The notes: a model not told the origin generated them from the sequence alone. A stretch of 64,000 nucleotides of DNA from Apiospora phragmitis (GCA_038363925.1 JAQQWL010000018.1:372001-436000); one strand, 5' to 3'; positions 10,114 through 21,645 are shown, numbered from the stretch's first letter. Numbers and translations: made by a program.

Positions 10114-11746
10114 TGCCTGGAGATAGGCGAGCACGCATCGGCAGCGGCATGCCAAACACGATCAGCGAGATGGAGACGCAGAACAACGATGTAATGAATG
10201 TTTTTCTATTTAATCGTGTCGTGGTGTTTAACCGTCTATTCTACAAGAGTGTATGTGGTGAGCCCGAAGTGGCCATGTCTGACACTGCAACCCTCTTCTT
10301 GTTTTGCTCCAGACGCCCGCCTATTGACTGGAAACCTATAGTTGACATAGCTGAAAGCCAACCTGTCTCATGGGACTGTTGGGAATGACAGTCCCGCCGT
10401 CCTCGTCAGGGATGATGTCGTAGATAGAGAGACTCTGCCGCGCCAACAGGAGCTGCTACAATATATTCGAGGTCGGTTTCATACTCGGCATCGGCATCGA
10501 TATCCACATCGACACCGGCGTTCGCGTCGTCACTGGCGGCTGGCTGGGCCTCGAAATCGACGGCTTCAGCATGGCGGCGCGATCATGTCGCTCGCCGTGG
10601 CTCGGTCTCGCATGGTAGGCGACTGATTGGCGAAACTGCGGCTGTCAGCAACGGAGTTGCATACACTCGACGGAACGGTAGCTGAGAGATAGGGACAGAC
10701 AATCCTGTTCAAGTCCGGCACACACTGCCCGCGCGGGACGTGCATCGCCGTGCCCACCGCTCGTGTGTCGGGTTCTAGTACGCAAGCGCGCTGAAGACGT
10801 TGCAGTAGCGGCCGAGGTCCCGCGTCTTGTTTTGTGTGGGCCATGGCAGAGTTCTAGCTATCCAAAACGGTTCGGCAGCTTGCTGGGCCTCTTAGAGCAT
10901 ATTTCTGCGTGTTCATGGTGCTACGATAGCGTCTCGCGGAACGGTAGATACACTGTATAGCAAGTGCTGGCTTGCGGGTGGGAAATGTGAATGATACAGC
11001 AGGTAACGAAATCGGCTTCCTCTTCGACGGCAACCAAAACGAGTTCTCCGGTCAGACCACTTTCCGCTTTAGGAAAGCACACAGTGCGGGTCGTAGTATG
11101 CTGACTGTCTCTGGATGTAGTTACTGACGCCTTGGCAGGTACATCACGAAGTACTGTGTCGGTCATCCAATTCTGCACTCCACTTCAAGTAGTCCATCCG
11201 ACTCTAGAGCAGACAATGGACGATAAGCAGAACCGTCATCAGCGATTACTGCATACCGGGCTTCGCTATGCATTGAACAAGGTTCTAGCGTGTCATCGAT
11301 CCTGTTATGTTAAGAAGTCCTTCAAAACCATGGGACTAGCTGTGCAGCAGCACCTCTTGAACTTGACGATTTCCATGCGAGAGAGAAGCTCTTGGTCATT
11401 GGAGACTTACCCTGCAAATGCGACCGCCAAATATTGGAAAGAAGCGCTGTCGGCTGCCTGCCAAATGGCAGCGCAGCACAGGGGCCTCAAACTGAATGCA
11501 GCTTAGCGTCCAGCATCGTCTCTGGCTCCTTTGTCTGCTCCAAACCAACAACAATACAATCCACGTCCAATACTGGATACAGTTCCTAATTTCCGCCATA
11601 CAGTATCTAGCGGTTCGCTGCTTCTGGAACCATCTGTGACTCATTTCGTTCGAGTCTGACAATGGATCTCTCTACCCCCGCCAAATCTGTTTCGCCACCG
11701 TCTTCGTTAAGACTGGCGCTGTCTTGCCCAGTGCATAGCCGCGAAA
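10114..11746. other. Accessory spacer with decayed coding fragment
   Basis: No intact gene. On the minus strand, 10566-10380 encodes an Asp-rich tail listed separately. A plus-strand frame at 11132-11506 (124 codons, helical, non-distinctive) has no recognisable motif and is not called. The last ~200 bases before 11747 precede the repeated-family gene. Confidence 0.35.
10380..10566 (-). pseudogene. Asp-rich tail fragment resembling the tail at 13003-13144
   Basis: The reverse strand reads an acidic stretch containing VDVDIDADAEYETDLEY and then APVGAAESLY. The plus strand at 13003-13144 reads a similar tail containing MDVDADAECEIDPEC and then APTGTAGADPMAVYDI. The two are in inverted orientation about 2.5 kb apart, on either side of repeated-family copy 1. 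No complete gene is attached to either. Probably a fragment of a duplicated accessory gene. Confidence 0.35.
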
Positions 11747-12958
11747 ATGGATGATGAATTTGATTCGTATCTATACGATTCGTTCGACGACGATGGTGGT
11801 GCTCCTTTTGGCTCCGCTAGTCTATCTCCTCAGGCTATAATCAATACCCAGCAGAGCTGGCGAGCGTCGCTTGCACCTTCGGAGGGTTTCGCGTGGGAGG
11901 AATCGGTTCAGTGCGCTGGTCGCAGGCAGCTGAGCATCGAGCGAGCAACGCTTCCCTTACTGCAGCTTGCTGACTGGAAAGAGGACGAAGCCTACGATGA
12001 TGAGCCACCTCGCTGCATTCACTACTCGATTAAGTTCAAGGTGATGTACAATAATAGAGTCCTTCTAAAGGATACGGAACCGGACCTTGTGCTTGCACCG
12101 GGTGCCTACTGGCTCAAGTTCTTACAGCCAAAGCTAGAGGAATTGGTTAGAGCAAAGCTCCGAAAAGCTAAAGATTCAGTGCAAATTGATGATACTACAG
12201 TCACAGTCTCTGTCCGAGATCGCTCGGCGCGCGATCTCGTTAAGTATTTTAGCAGTTTCGATATTGACTGGAGCCTTGTCGAGAAGCAGCTTCGGACATG
12301 GGCGCCTCTCTTTCGAGAAGGGAAGCCGCTGCGACTCGCAATCGCCTTTAACTACATAGATATCGACAGACCCGGCGACGCGTCAATGGGGGCCACTACC
12401 CGGGGGAGGTTATCTGCTACCCAAACAATGCTTGCCAGACGAACAACGCAGCTACACGCTAAAGCAACGACGGGTCATCAGACTACCTGGAACGAGCTCT
12501 ACGAACGAATGCGATGCCCGGGACCTCCCTGCCATCTTGGACCATATTGCTGGCGTGATAGTGCGAACAGCAAACACTACAGGCTACGTACCCATCACTT
12601 CCGAAGCCTGATTCGGCATATCGAAGAAGGTCACCCCATCAATTGTCACGACGATGTGCCTGATTTCCTTCGTACGCAGCTCTATGCCGAAGAACAGCAG
12701 GATACAGAGCCCAAGCAGAAGCGCAAGCGCGATGTCTCTCCCCGAAATCTTCCATCTATCCAGATTACCAATGTCTTGCCTGGTCATAATCTGCGCCAAG
12801 GGCCTTCTAGCCGCCACCCAGCTGTTCTGACGTACAGCTCTCTGCAGCGACGCATCCATCGCGGCGTGGTCAGGGTACCTAGTGTGTGTTGGCCGGGTAT
12901 CTGCGCCTGTCGCAGCGGTCGGCGTAGCGTTCGTCGTGGAGCTGGACTCGGTACGTAG
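11747..12958 (+). CDS. Repeated Cys/His-cluster family, copy 1
   Basis: ATG at 11747; 403 codons. The N-terminus is acidic (MDDEFDSYLYDSFDDD). A conserved middle contains DRSARDLVKYF and a Trp-centred block ending LRLAIAF. A putative metal-binding cluster follows: RCPGPPCHLGPYCW, then KHYRLRTHHFRSL, then DDVPDFLRTQLYAEEQ, and then a Lys/Arg-rich patch. Copies at 60118-61020 (+) and 62145-63293 (-) share these blocks. Those copies end in a SAM-like segment (GLDLEQLHEDQ...GVKLGIARRFVRDV) that copy 1 lacks. After about residue 345 copy 1 becomes Arg/Ser-rich and unlike the others, so its 3' end is probably altered. Function is unknown; multi-copy status and mutational decay suggest association with a mobile or subtelomeric unit. 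Confidence 0.65.
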   Translation: MDDEFDSYLYDSFDDDGGAPFGSASLSPQAIINTQQSWRASLAPSEGFAWEESVQCAGRRQLSIERATLPLLQLADWKEDEAYDDEPPRCIHYSIKFKVMYNNRVLLKDTEPDLVLAPGAYWLKFLQPKLEELVRAKLRKAKDSVQIDDTTVTVSVRDRSARDLVKYFSSFDIDWSLVEKQLRTWAPLFREGKPLRLAIAFNYIDIDRPGDASMGATTRGRLSATQTMLARRTTQLHAKATTGHQTTWNELYERMRCPGPPCHLGPYCWRDSANSKHYRLRTHHFRSLIRHIEEGHPINCHDDVPDFLRTQLYAEEQQDTEPKQKRKRDVSPRNLPSIQITNVLPGHNLRQGPSSRHPAVLTYSSLQRRIHRGVVRVPSVCWPGICACRSGRRSVRRGAGLGT

Positions 12959-13002
12959 ATACGGAACCATAACGCCGGTATGGAACTTGAAGCAACATGA
13001 TT

Positions 13003-13144
13003 AGTCCGGCTCCAGCGTCGATGTGAATGCCTCTGTCCATATGGATGTCGACGCGGATGCTGAGTGCGAAATCGACCCCGAGTGTACTGCAATAGCGCCT
13101 ACTGGCACGGCAGGCGCCGACCCTATGGCCGTATACGACATCTG
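13003..13144 (+). pseudogene. Asp-rich C-terminal fragment
   Basis: A short plus-strand frame ending in TGA, with an acidic stretch (MDVDADAECEIDPEC) and a terminal MAVYDI. It resembles the inverted fragment at 10380-10566. It lies just downstream of repeated-family copy 1 and may be its displaced last exon or a separate relic. Confidence 0.3.
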
Positions 13145-13680
13145 ACTATGACGGCGGCACTGTCATTCTCACGAGGCAGAAGAGTCAGAGGCAGCTAGCT
13201 GCCTTCCAATGATTTCCACACAACCTATTTGCAGGCTTCCTATCTCCTTTGGCTTGGGGAAAGCGGGGACCCCCACCAAAGAAGCTACCAAAGCTACCCC
13301 GCCAAACCAAATAAGCTACCCCGCCAAAGAAGCCGCTGCGCTCCCACCCAAAGAGCATTGAAGCTAATCGTATGACAACCTTGATAGTTAAAGCATGATG
13401 AATACAGCTTGATGCTTTAATGACGATATCTGGTGGGCAATGGCGGTAACACGATATTAATAATATCTAAAGCCCTAGAGCGAGACCAGAGCATTGACAC
13501 TAAAGAGTATGAGCGTTCGGTGAGATAAATAGAGTTGAAGCTGTTGGAGGAAGATAATTAAATTCACTTGGTTCATGTCCCGCTCAGCGGGACGGCTCAG
13601 CCTACGTAGCCTCGACAATTCTTCTCTTCGACCGTTTCTCAGTTGCAGCCGACGCGAAACGAAACACCACCCAAGACTCG
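13145..13680. other. Spacer with short imperfect repeats upstream of the NLR
   Basis: Contains a low-complexity stretch at about 13260-13350 in which 'ccgccaaa(g/c)' and 'aagctacc' motifs recur. The remainder is presumably the promoter and leader of the NACHT-WD40 gene starting at 13681. Confidence 0.35.
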
Positions 13681-16600
13681 ATGGCTGAAGTGTTCGGCAC
13701 CGCGGCCAGCGCTCTTGCCGTTATCGAGTTAGCAGTAAAGATCACCAAGCTTTGTGCGCAGTACGTGGAAGATGTTTCGAACGCGAGAGACGATATCGGA
13801 CGAATCAATACGGAAGTGACGAATCTGAAGGCTGTCACCGAGAGCGTCCGCAAACTCCTAGACGGCCCCCAAGGGACAAAGCTCCGCACATCCCAGAATC
13901 TATACACCGCATTACAAGATGGACAAGGAGAACTTCAAAGGCTAGAAGAGGACCTTACCTCCAGGAAGAGCAGGAAAGCGATGAGACGATGCGGCCTTCG
14001 CGCTCTGAAATGGCCTTTCAGGAGTGAGGATGTTCAGAAGAAAGTTGATATTCTCCAACGATGCTCGCAAACAATCTCCTTGGCCTTACAGGTTGATCAA
14101 ACGTAAGCCGCTTCTTCCAGTCCAGATATGCTCTCGGCTGCTCACGATCTACCCTTACAGAACCGTTCTCCTTAATATCGACCAAAAACTTGTGCTCGCC
14201 AGACTCCCTGTCGCACAAGGAGCCGCATTTGACTCACATGCCGAGGAACACAATCCCCAATGCCTTCACGGCACTCGAGTCGAGCTCCTAGCCGAGATTG
14301 ACGGATGGATTCAGGACCTGAAGGCAAAAACAATGTTCTGGCTCAATGGCATGGCAGGAACGGGCAAGTCGACTATCTCGCGTACCCTAGCGCATACTGC
14401 CTCCACGGGTGGGTTTCTTGGTGCTAGCTTCTTTTTCAAACGTGGTGAAGGGGATCGCGGTGGCGTGTCCAAGTTCTTCTCCACCCTGGCAGCGCAGCTG
14501 TGCTCACGGGAACCGGCTGTTATCCCGCACATCCAAGATGCCATCGATTCCGACCCTGCGATCTTCGGAAAAGCGATGCGAGAACAAATCGAGAAGCTCA
14601 TATTTCAACCGCTATCGAAAATTTCTAGAGCTGCTTACAAGAACCGTGCTCTTCTGATTATCGTCGATGCCTTGGATGAGTGCGAGCACGAGGAGGATGT
14701 CAGACGCTTGATACACTTATTCTCGATCTCGAAAAGCATACAATCGCCCCGGCTCAAAATCTTTCTTACCAGCAGACCCGAGCTTCCTATCCGTCTTGGC
14801 TTCGCTGCGATTAAAGAGGAATACCAACACCTTATCCTTCACAAGGTCGCTACATCCGTAATTGAGCACGATATCCAGGTCTTCTTCAACAGTGAGCTCA
14901 CGCGAGTGAAGAATGACTACAACGCTTCCGTGGCAGAAGACCGACACATACCCGCCGTATGGCCAAGCGAAGACGACATGCGGATCTTGGTCAAGATGGC
15001 GGTACCGCTGTTCATCTTTGCCGCTACCGTTTGTCGGTTTGTCGCTGACCGAAGACTCGGGGACCCTGCAGACCAACTACAAGAGATCATAAGCTACCGG
15101 GCGACGGCTCAAGTCTCTCAGCTCGAGGCGACATATATGCCTGTATTGAACAAGCTCCTCAGCGATACGTTAGGCGAACAGAGAAAGCACACCGTTGAGC
15201 GGTTTCGATCGATTGTTGGGCCAATTGTTATTCTCGCTGAACCCCTTGCCCTAGCACCCTTGGTGCGGCTACTAGATATGCCCTTAAAGACGGTTGCCGT
15301 CACTTTGGACCTACTTCATTCTGTACTCAGTATTCCCTCTTCTTCCGACCGGCCAATCCGACTACTGCATCTGTCATTTCGCGACTTCCTTCTCGACCCG
15401 GAGAAGCGAGAGAGCAACCTGTTCTGGATTAATGAGAAGGAGGTCCATCGTCGGCTAGCTACGGAATGTCTGCAAGTCATGAATAGCTCGCTGCGGACGG
15501 ATATCTGCCAAGTCCAAGCACCTGGGATAGCGCTCTCAGAGATCGATCCTGAGCGGATCAAGAAGCACCTGCGACCAGAGATGCAGTATGCCTGCCGCTA
15601 CTGGGTTTACCACCTAGAGCATTCAGGTACACAGCTCTCCGATGGTGATGAGGTGCATAACTTCTTGATCCGCCACTTTCTCCACTGGCTAGAAGCGCTC
15701 AGTCTGATAAATAGAGTTTCGGAAAGCCTAGAGATTCTAGCCACGATAAGAGGCCTCACTGTAAGTTACGAATCAATTCGTTTCGTTAGGTGGCTAACAT
15801 CCGTTTAAGTCAAGTCCTGCTAAACAACTCGACGCTTTCTTCGACGATGCGAACCGCTTTATTCTAGCCAACGTTTCTACTATTCAAGCTGCCCCTCTTC
15901 AAGTCTATTCATCTAGCCTCCTCTTCGCCCCGAAACAGAGCGTGATCCGTGCTATATTTAGAGATGACGTTCCACAATGGATAAAAACGTCGACCGGAGG
16001 TCGACGACAAGTGGGAATAATTGCCGCCAGACGCTCGAGGGCCACAACAATGCGGTCAACTCGGTGGCGTTCTCGCAAGACAGCAAGCTGGTGGCGTCGG
16101 CGTCGGACGACCATACGGTCAAGGTCTGGGACGCGGAGACGGGCCAAGAGCTGCAGACGCTCACGGGCCACAGCCTTAGGGTCAACTCGGTGGCGTTCTC
16201 GCACGACAGCAAGCTGGTGGCGTCGGCGTCGCACGACCAGACGGTCAAGGTCTGGGACGCCGCAACGGGCCAAGAGCTGCAGACGCTCATGGGCCACAGC
16301 CGTTGGGTCACTTCGGTGGCGTTCTCGCACGACAGCAAGCTGGTGGCGTCGGCGTCGCTCGACCAGACGGTCAAGGTCTGGGACGCCGCAACGGGCCAAG
16401 AGCTGCAGACGCTCAAGGGCCACGACTCTGGGGTCAACTCGGTGGCGTTCTCGCACGACAGCAAGCTGGTGGCGTCGGCATCGCACGACCAGAAGGTCAA
16501 GGTCTGGGACGCCGCGACGGGCCAAGAGCTGCAGACGCTCAAGGGCCACGACTCTGGGGTCAACTCGGTGGCGTTCTCGCACGACAGCAAGCTGGTGGCG

Positions 16601-17110
16601 TCGGCATCGCACGACCAGAAGGTCAAGGTCTGGGACGCCGCGACGGGCCAAGAGCTGCAGACGCTCAAGGGCCACGACTCTGGGGTCAACTCGGTGGCGT
16701 TCTCGCACGACAGCAAGCTGGTGGCGTCGGCGTCGGACGACCACACGGTCAAGGTCTGGGACGCGCAGACAGGCCAGGAGTTGCAGTCCACCTACATAGG
16801 CATTATTTTCCCTATATTATCATTTAGCCCGGATTCTTCATATCTTCTTACTGATGTTGGAGCCATTTCTGTTGGTGCCCAACCTAGTCAGTCATCACCT
16901 CCACAGCGCGAGGTTGCACGCCTTGGCTATGGTATCAGCGAGGATCACAGGTGGATTACTTGGCAAGGGAATTATTTTTTATGGCTACCACCTGATTTCC
17001 GGCCAACCTATGGTGGATCCGCTGTTTCCGGTTCTTTGGTAACTATCGGCTGTGCTTCGGGGAGGGTGTTTTTTATAGAATGCGACATGGAAGGGGTTGG
17101 AAAGCAGTGA
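13681..17110 (+). CDS. NACHT-WD40 NLR (HNWD-like), frame broken at the NACHT-WD junction
   Basis: Exon 1 (13681-14102) encodes a helical N-terminal domain (MAEVFGTAASALAVIELAVK...) of the type found on fungal STAND proteins. A 58-nt intron (GTAAGC...TACAG) leads to exon 2 (from 14161), the NACHT module: P-loop GMAGTGKST, Walker B LLIIVDALDEC and FLTSRPELPIR. A second intron (donor GTAAGT, branch GCTAAC, acceptor at 15808-15809) leads to a winged-helix-like linker ending VPQWIKT. The WD40 array (16031-16786) is in another frame: the linker frame must shift twice (near A5 at 15983-15987 and near 16013-16021) to join it. Family role: STAND receptors; Podospora HET-D/E/R are allorecognition NLRs of this class. 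A possible last intron (GTGAGT at 17109, TAATAG near 17166) would extend the product to 17359. Either an inactive allele or an assembly error. Confidence 0.75.
16031..16786 (+). repeat. Six tandem 126-bp WD40 repeats
   Basis: Each unit encodes 42 residues around GH-x-x-x-V-x-SVAFS-x-DSKLVASAS...VKVWDA-x-TGQELQ. Units start near 16031, 16157, 16283, 16409, 16535 and 16661. Units 4 and 5 appear identical at the protein level. Variation concentrates at the residues after GH and around the 'HDQT/DDHT/LDQT' positions, the exposed loop positions known to vary in HNWD receptors. A degenerate seventh repeat follows (LSFSPDSSYLLT). The other plus-strand frame through the array is also open. Confidence 0.85.
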
Positions 17111-17359
17111 GTCTTGTACAGTTTCCATTCTAGAGCTTTTACTCTTTATTTTCTCTTTTCTAATAGCTTTGAAAATGGAGGGTTCAGGGCCATGCCGGCT
17201 TCTTCGTGGTGCTCAATTTGGGATGCTGGAACATTCCTCAAAAAGGGGTTATGTACATATGCTTTTATGGTAATGCCTTCATGTGGTTATATAGAAAGCA
17301 GCGTGGAGCTGGTTCGCGACCCCGCGCTATTAAGGTTAACTGTCCTCGTGATTGATTAG

Positions 17360-17801
17360 AATACCTAAGAGCCTATATAGGATGACAGGTACATGCCAAG
17401 CCTTGGTAGAGTACAAAACCAGGCATCTGGTTAGCGGGTAAGCGTCACTGTGCACCTTTCCTAAAATAGAAAGTGGTCCAAGCGGAGATGAATTTCTCGG
17501 CCCCCAGCGAGGAAGCCGATTTCGTTACCTTCTGTATGGCGTCGCAAGCGGGCAGCGAGAACGTCTCACACGTCCACACGTCCACACGTCCACAATGTAC
17601 ATAACGTACTCTCAAGGAAGCCGTAGTAGGACTCAATCTACTGTAGTCGGCGACCCAGTTCAAGGAAGGATATAGCGTTTCGCTGATCAGATGGTCCTAG
17701 TACAGCTTGATACCACAAGACGTCTTGCAAATCAAAGACTGTGACCTCTGATCAGACCCCTCCGTGCCTCCCGTCAAAGCAGTCGCGAAACACCGACCTA
17801 C
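17360..17801. other. Intergenic with a short tandem repeat
   Basis: No gene seen. A 9-bp unit (acgtccaca) is repeated about three times at 17568-17595. The 3' part lies upstream of the small gene at 17802. Confidence 0.35.
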
Positions 17802-18280
17802 ATGTCGTCTGATACTGGTCTACGGATGTCTGTTGATGCAGTTCATAATTTTTCGATAAAAGAAATGGCCTTTGGTACTCCGAGTGACACACGATCAACC
17901 ACGCCGGGTCAGATGCAATGTGACGAGTGGTATGAGCCAACTGTGGAATCTAGCCGCCAGCAGCATGCTGCTAGTGATGTAGTGACTCGGCGAGACGACA
18001 GACCTCAAGTCATCGCCGTTGGCGGTGCTACAAGCTGCCGCACCTGGCATGTTGTCGGACAACGTGGGTAAGCTATGCGCAAGTAAGAGTCCGCCCTCTG
18101 AGCAGCTTTTACCACGAAGTTAGCAGCGCCGAGCCGGCTCAGTACCAAAGCGAGCTTGACGATATCAACGACTTGATCGAGATTTTGGGCCGGGATTTCG
18201 AAATCGAGGAAAGCGAGCACGAGCTTCAACACAATAGAAGACACCGGCGGTCTGCGCGAATCGCGGCTAGGGGCTACTGA
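17802..18280 (+). CDS. Small two-exon hypothetical protein
   Basis: ATG at 17802. Exon 1 is 17802-18067; a 56-nt intron (GTAAGC...GTTAG) spans 18068-18123; exon 2 is 18124-18280, ending TGA. The joined frame is 423 nt (140 residues) and phases agree. The N-terminal part is polar. The C-terminal part has an acidic helix (ELDDINDLIEILGRDF, then EIEESEHEL) followed by a strongly basic end (HNRRHRRSARIAARGY). No known domain recognised; an acidic-then-basic tail suggests a nucleic-acid or chromatin contact, but this is only a guess. Confidence 0.5.
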
Positions 18281-18696
18281 AGCTAATGCGAATTGACGGA
18301 ATTGTATTCATTCAGCTAACCAGAGGCCTTCAGGGAATCGGTAGAATGGACAACCTACGGGCTACCAGATATCAAGAGACCACACCACAGTACTGGTCAG
18401 AGGTAGCTGTATGGAGATGGGGGAAATCGGTTGGTGTATTATGCAAATACTGCGGCAACATTATAAAGTCTAAGCGACTTGGGAGCGGCGAGTGGAACAT
18501 CGTACTTTTCCGTGCCCAGAGCATAGTGGCGTGCTTGTAGAAGGAGAGCTGGATTGCATGCATAGTAAGAGAGGGAAGTGGATTCACTAGCTGTTAAAGG
18601 CAGTGACTGATCATGTTGGACACTGTCACACATCGATGGAGAAGAGCGCAAAGAGCACAATGACTTAGAAAACTGAACTGAATTATGGAGCAACTG
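18281..18696. other. Intergenic; possible BED-finger scrap
   Basis: A plus-strand frame at 18286-18540 includes VAVWRWGKSVGVLCKYCGN, vaguely like the start of a BED zinc finger of hAT transposases. The downstream His residues are missing, so no gene is called. Confidence 0.25.
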
Positions 18697-19374
18697 CTAA
18701 AAACGCGTCTCGTCAACGCTGGCCTGAGTGCTGCCCACAATCTCCCGGCTGGCTCTGGCTGTTTCGTCGAAAAGGAAATACCTCCTATGGCGTCCATATC
18801 CCACTCTTCGTACCAATGAACCCCCTTTTACTTGATCTCTATGGTGCGTAGTTGGCTTTGGAAGCGTCACTTCCATCCCAATATTCCACATGCGGCAAAT
18901 GCGACGAGGGTGTCGAAGGGGCAGATTACGCCACTCAGTCCGGCATGTTGGACATGCAGCCGAGTACATACGGTTCAGTGCCACGCATCGACAGCAAAAT
19001 GTGTGTCCTTTCCCATGTTAGCTACGTTCGACATGGGGAAATACAGCATACCACACGGCAGCCTGTCCGGAGCCTTCATCCACTGCCAGCATATCTCACA
19101 CGTCCCGAGCCGGAATGTCTTCAAGGGTCTTTGAGGCCCACAAAGTCCTTGATGGGAGATCTGCGGACACCGATATACTTGACAGCTTGCGCAAAGGACC
19201 TATCGCTGATCAGTGTGGTTTAACGTGGGGATCCTCAAGACGTACACATCGACAATGCTCCAGAACATAGCAGACCTCGGCAGTTTGCTCATCGCTTGAA
19301 ATAACGGCGCGGCAACGACGACAATTGAGTACGTTGACTGTGAGGTCGATTAAAGCCGCCGCTCCGTTGATCAT
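18697..19374 (-). CDS. RING-type zinc-finger protein, three exons
   Basis: Exon 1 is 19374-19246, intron 19245-19200 (GTACGT...GATAG), exon 2 19199-19052, intron 19051-19008 (GTATGC, branch GCTAAC, AAAG), exon 3 19007-18697. Phases match. From ATG 19374 the product is about 195 residues. The second splice builds a RING signature: GTCEICWQW, then LPCGHTFCCRC, then ACPTCRTEW, i.e. C-x2-C...C-x-H-x-F-C-x2-C...C-P-x-C. Upstream there is an additional Cys cluster (NCRRCRAV; EHCRCVLCASCQVYRC). Likely a RING E3 ubiquitin ligase; partner unknown. The C-terminus is basic (RRVGYGRHRRYFLF). The open frame runs 16 codons upstream of the ATG without another ATG, so a further 5' exon is possible. Confidence 0.7.
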
Positions 19375-20505
19375 CGGGATTCTAGCTCTGAGCCTCTCCG
19401 TATGTCGGTAATGATCCCACACGTAAAACGAGCGTGGGTGGGAGCCGTCTGCTGAGTTTCGGGCCCCTCGTTACTGAGACAGTGGTCGTTCCCTGCAATT
19501 AAGAGAGGAGAATAAGACGACGCCTACGGAACCACCAAGTAGGGAGAGTGAGTGGCTACGAAAGAAGATAAAAAGAACGGAAGCAAAGTATTTAAGGCAT
19601 GGGGAGAGACCACAGAGCGCTTATAGTTTCTATGATACAGTACGCACGACCGTGTGCATTGTACAATATATGTTGTAAGCACAGTGAAGCAGCATCAAGA
19701 GAGCAAGTGACTTGCTACGTGAGTGTGCTGGTGCCTGCATGATCTCCACCCTCCATGGGTCTGCTGCTGTTCGCCAATATGGAGTGGCGGCGTCATCAAC
19801 ACCTCTATCCATTCTGGGGTCTATATCTAGGCTATTGTAACATATGGATCTTATCGTCCTGTACGCCATAAACGCGCGATCATACAGCCCGGTGTCCATA
19901 ATCCGAATGCAGTTGGGAACAAGCTGCATGTGAGTCGGCTACAAAAAAGCGCTTCCTCCTCGAGGAATCGCTAGCTTCGCAACAAGGCCTACTAGCAGAT
20001 GATGCCTCTGAAGAACCGGCGCCTGTGTAGTGTTACCGTCCGTCACGGTTCTGCTGCTATGAACGACGAATCAGCAACTCTCCCCATCCTGAGGTGTATA
20101 TCTACCCTACTGTAGCTTATGCATCTTGCAATCCAGTATCTATGCAAAGGGCACCCGGTGCAAATGTAAGATCCGTCTCTTCTGAAACAGGGTTACAGTC
20201 CCGAGTGAATCACCGCTTCATGTTCTTGATGCCTACAGTATCAATCTTTCTACAATGTAAGCGGCTAAAAAGCGAAAAGAGCAAGAAGCTGAACGATTGA
20301 TGACACTGCGCTTTCATTTTGGCCGTACATACAGTTCGGCTTCAGTATATATGTCTAGTAAAGTAATGATTGTAGTATAGTAGAACTTCAAGGCTTCCAT
20401 CACTCCACCTTTCCTTACTACCTGAGCTTTTTTTACTCATCCAAAACATCTTTGCAAACGAAATTGGTATATATAGACAGCATATCGAGAAGGACAGCCA
20501 CGGCA
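19375..20505. other. Intergenic with a degenerate direct repeat
   Basis: No gene recognised. Around 19790-19860 and 20070-20135 the sequence is similar ('ct[at]cc[ac]attctgggg' against 'ctccccatcctgagg', each followed by 'tatatct' and 'ctactgta'-like strings), suggesting an old duplication with a period of about 280 bp. Confidence 0.3.
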
Positions 20506-21122
20506 ATGTCAGCTCACTGCAACACATTCCTTGATGATTCGGAAGCGGAAGACGACGACATAGGTAAGTCGATGGTTAAGCAAAAGATGGCTTTTCATTA
20601 ACTAATTGATGTAGGAACGAACAGTAATTTATCTAGTGATGTACCAGACAGCCCAGGCAGTCTCAAGGACTTCATCGAAGACTCGGCCTCAAACGAAAGC
20701 AGTTTCGCTATATCAGAGCAGCACAGCCCCTCGACCGGTGACGAGGGTGAGTCCAGCACGTCGAGATCCCCCCAGAGGAGCGATCGCCCTCCGATGTTGG
20801 ACATCTCTACAGGCTACTTGCAAACCTACATAAAGCACTTGTCCTGCTTCAGAAGTCGATGGGGGTCGTGGAAGAGCTAGTACTACAGCAGACAGCGTCG
20901 CCAATTTTGGCGGAGGATAGGAGCAGGTAAAGCATACGAAGCGCATAGAGGGTTATGCAGGTCTGGATATACCTTTCACCACAGACGCATCCTGCGGTTC
21001 GTTATTTCTAGGAGAGCGAGATACTATAGATTCATCAATGGAACAGCTTAGCGTGTCGAGAGCAGTGGTCATGCGCATCTCTGTCTTTGTGCCTCGTAGA
21101 GATATGGAGCCCCCTCCCCGCT
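20506..21122 (+). pseudogene. Frameshifted acidic coiled protein gene
   Basis: ATG at 20506 (MSAHCNTFLDDSEAEDDD) is followed by a good intron (GTAAGT at 20564, TGATGTAG), then a Ser/Asp-rich exon (VPDSPGSLKDFIEDSA). Near the C6 run at about 20768-20773 the sensible frame shifts to one reading LLANLHKALVLLQKSMGVVEELV, a clear amphipathic helix. A second shift near 20930 leads to GLDIPFTTDASCGSLFLGERD and ends at TGA 21120-21122. No intron of plausible size explains the shifts. A small, acidic, partly helical protein of unknown function, inactive or affected by sequence errors. Confidence 0.45.
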
Positions 21123-21645
21123 GATTTCGTATGCACCTACCCACACTGGCTCCCAAGTGGCGTCAAACTTGATGGCATTCTCGAACACGGTGGGGTTGGA
21201 AATGGTGGTAGGCAGGTGGCGTTCCTTGCTGCGAGCGCAATATAGTCTATTGATTTTGTTGAATCCAGTATCGACTGAGAAGTCGAAATAGTCGTATTGA
21301 TGGTTGACATGGTGCGTAGTAGCTAGAGAAACCAGAGTAAAGGTATGCTTTGAGGTTGTTTATATGCAGGGAAGCTGTTGAATGGAATAGAGCAAACGGC
21401 ATGGGAAGAACAGAAAGAGATCACTGGGAGATAACAGGAGTAGAGTATTTATAGTGTGCTACTCCCCTAACACCCGTGTAATTGTTATGCTAACAAGACA
21501 GCGTCAAGACACAAAGCTTCCTTCCACGCCTTCCATTCGAGTTTAACGCCAAAACCTCACTCATGATGACCGGTATGCGAAACGAAAAGCTTCATTCCCC
21601 TGCCTTACGAGAAATTGCGTGGAATCTTTCTTGCTGAAGAACCTA
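21123..21645. other. Intergenic, nothing recognised
   Basis: Lies downstream (3') of both the frameshifted gene on the plus strand and the AA9 gene on the minus strand. No coding signal was found. Confidence 0.35.

Noticed and set aside
15905..16799. Long minus-strand and second plus-strand frames (up to ~285 codons) rich in Arg or Ser over the WD40 array
   Set aside because: They are repeat shadows: the 126-bp unit lacks stops in these frames, so they stay open without being genes. The WD40 frame has the clear protein motif.
18286..18540. Possible BED zinc finger (WRWGK...CKYCGN)
   Set aside because: Only the first Cys pair is present and the later His pair and a transposase are absent.
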